Assembly (NCBI GenBank): GCA_012798275.1
Contig: JAAZNO010000165.1
Coordinates: forward strand, 1-5,543
DNA: 5,543 bases
Reading direction: 5' to 3'
DNA from: Chloroflexota bacterium
GTDB taxonomy: Bacteria; Chloroflexota; Anaerolineae; B4-G1; SLSP01
How positions within the stretch are numbered: position 1 is the stretch's first letter; each line of letters starts with the position of its first letter. Of the stretch, positions 4,648-5,543 are shown piece after piece. The translations under genes were made by a program, and so were the position numbers. The notes below the pieces were generated by a model, which was not told the origin of the DNA, did no database searches, and worked only from the letters and a program-made list of their open reading frames with translations.

Positions 4648-5543
4648 CAGGGTTCGTAGATCTTGGGATCTTGAGGTACGCCGCCAAAGCGAATTTCATA
4701 GTGGAGGTGGGGGCCAGTAGACCATCCGGTCGTTCCACACTGCCCTAACACCTGACCCTGAGTCACCAATTGCCCGGCTGTGACCCAAATCGAATCGAAA
4801 TGGGCGTAGCGCGTCTCAAAGCCATTGCCATGATCCACCCGCACCAACAGCCCATACCCGCCGCTCCAGCCGGAGAAAATGACCATGCCGTTATCCGAAG
4901 CGTAGATGTAGTCGCCCAAACGACAACGGTAATCCAGCCCGATGTGTCCCGGATTGCGTGGATCGGCAAAAGTCCAGCCAGAAACCGCATAGGAACCCGT
5001 GGGCAGGCCAAAATAACCTGTCGCCCCAGTCATGGCAGCGGTGACGCTGCCGTTATAGCTGGTCGCCTGCGGGATTGCCCGCCCGGCGACCACCGTCGTC
5101 ACGGCCGGCGGGGGTTCCCAATCGAAATCATCGCCCGTGCCGTTAGGGATGACCAACAGCTGGCCTTCCCACAAGGCTTCCCCGGGCTTGAGGGAATTCC
5201 ACATGTTAAACAACGCCGCCGGCTCGACCTCATAAGCTTCGGCGATGACCTCGACCGTTTCCCCTTCCGCCACGGTATGATAAGCGCCATCCACAGGAGG
5301 GATGAACAACGTCAACCCTGGTTGAATATGCCACGGCGCGCCCTGCAAAGTCTCCATGTTGGACCAAACGATGGTGTAGGGAGACAGGCCGAAATCCGCC
5401 GCGATGCCAAAAATGGTATCGCCAGATTGTACCGTGTAAGTGATGACTTCCAGACGCACACGTTCGGGGATGGTGGTATGGGGAAGCGCTTCTCGCGCAA
5501 TGAGGACCTGGCTGGGGGCAGCCACATAACGTGAAATCGGCCC
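4647..5543 (-). CDS. LysM-LysM-M23 endopeptidase, paralogue (5' end outside window)
   Basis: The frame is open to the window edge, so the true start lies beyond 5543. The GTG at 5525 would give 292 residues but leave no signal peptide or membrane anchor, whereas the downstream paralogue has about 115 residues before the equivalent HTTIPERVRLEVITY motif. Counting from that GTG, LysM 1 is about 28-77 (VITYTVQSGDTIFGIAADFG and onward) and LysM 2 about 82-128. A Pro/Thr-rich linker leads to the M23 domain (about 171-292) with H194 and D198 (HIGLD), H242 (RYAHF) and H275 in HLHYE. All zinc ligands are present, so it should be an active extracytoplasmic peptidoglycan hydrolase. The same domain order and adjacency show a tandem duplication. 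The two have diverged considerably, especially between the LysM and M23 domains. The stop TGA overlaps the ATG of the next gene. Confidence 0.92.
   Translation of the reverse strand, partial: GPISRYVAAPSQVLIAREALPHTTIPERVRLEVITYTVQSGDTIFGIAADFGLSPYTIVWSNMETLQGAPWHIQPGLTLFIPPVDGAYHTVAEGETVEVIAEAYEVEPAALFNMWNSLKPGEALWEGQLLVIPNGTGDDFDWEPPPAVTTVVAGRAIPQATSYNGSVTAAMTGATGYFGLPTGSYAVSGWTFADPRNPGHIGLDYRCRLGDYIYASDNGMVIFSGWSGGYGLLVRVDHGNGFETRYAHFDSIWVTAGQLVTQGQVLGQCGTTGWSTGPHLHYEIRFGGVPQDPKIYEP

Overview
This 5.5-kb window of GC-rich bacterial DNA most resembles a Chloroflexota (Chloroflexi) genome. That placement is an inference. It rests on the style of the tandem LysM-LysM-M23 proteins, the lysyl-tRNA synthetase sequence, and the repeat-rich gap between genes. 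No rRNA or other marker is present to prove it.

Layout. On the + strand, ruvX (yqgF; 44-460) is followed by an 850-bp non-coding region (461-1310) and then lysS (1311-2819). On the - strand, convergent to lysS, lie two tandem paralogous cell-wall peptidases. The upstream one (4647-5543) runs off the window edge. The downstream one (3523-4647) starts in a TGATG stop/start overlap with the first and ends at a rho-independent terminator (3477-3503). Beyond the terminator is an HD-domain phosphohydrolase of the YedJ type (2825-3457). The lysS and HD stop codons are only 5 bp apart, inside a small palindrome.

The genes are mostly housekeeping: pre-16S rRNA maturation (RuvX), lysine charging of tRNA (LysS), peptidoglycan remodelling (the two M23 proteins) and an uncharacterised phosphohydrolase.

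The unusual part is the 461-1310 gap. It contains a tandemly duplicated lysS leader, in which three successive 'ATTTTC..AGGAGA...CATG' modules end with the true lysS ribosome-binding site. A 105-bp block in it is repeated at a 186-bp offset with one mismatch. The first unit is interrupted by a roughly 303-bp MITE-like insertion with near-perfect 14-bp terminal inverted repeats and a possible 5-bp ATGTG target duplication. The second, uninterrupted unit acts as an internal 'empty site' for comparison. Inside the insertion lies a 173-bp GC-skewed block with its own inverted ends and three strong hairpins. Each duplicated unit also carries a Shine-Dalgarno-preceded short reading frame. The second one stops exactly in the loop of a conserved hairpin upstream of lysS.

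I found no tRNA, rRNA, CRISPR array or autonomous transposase.
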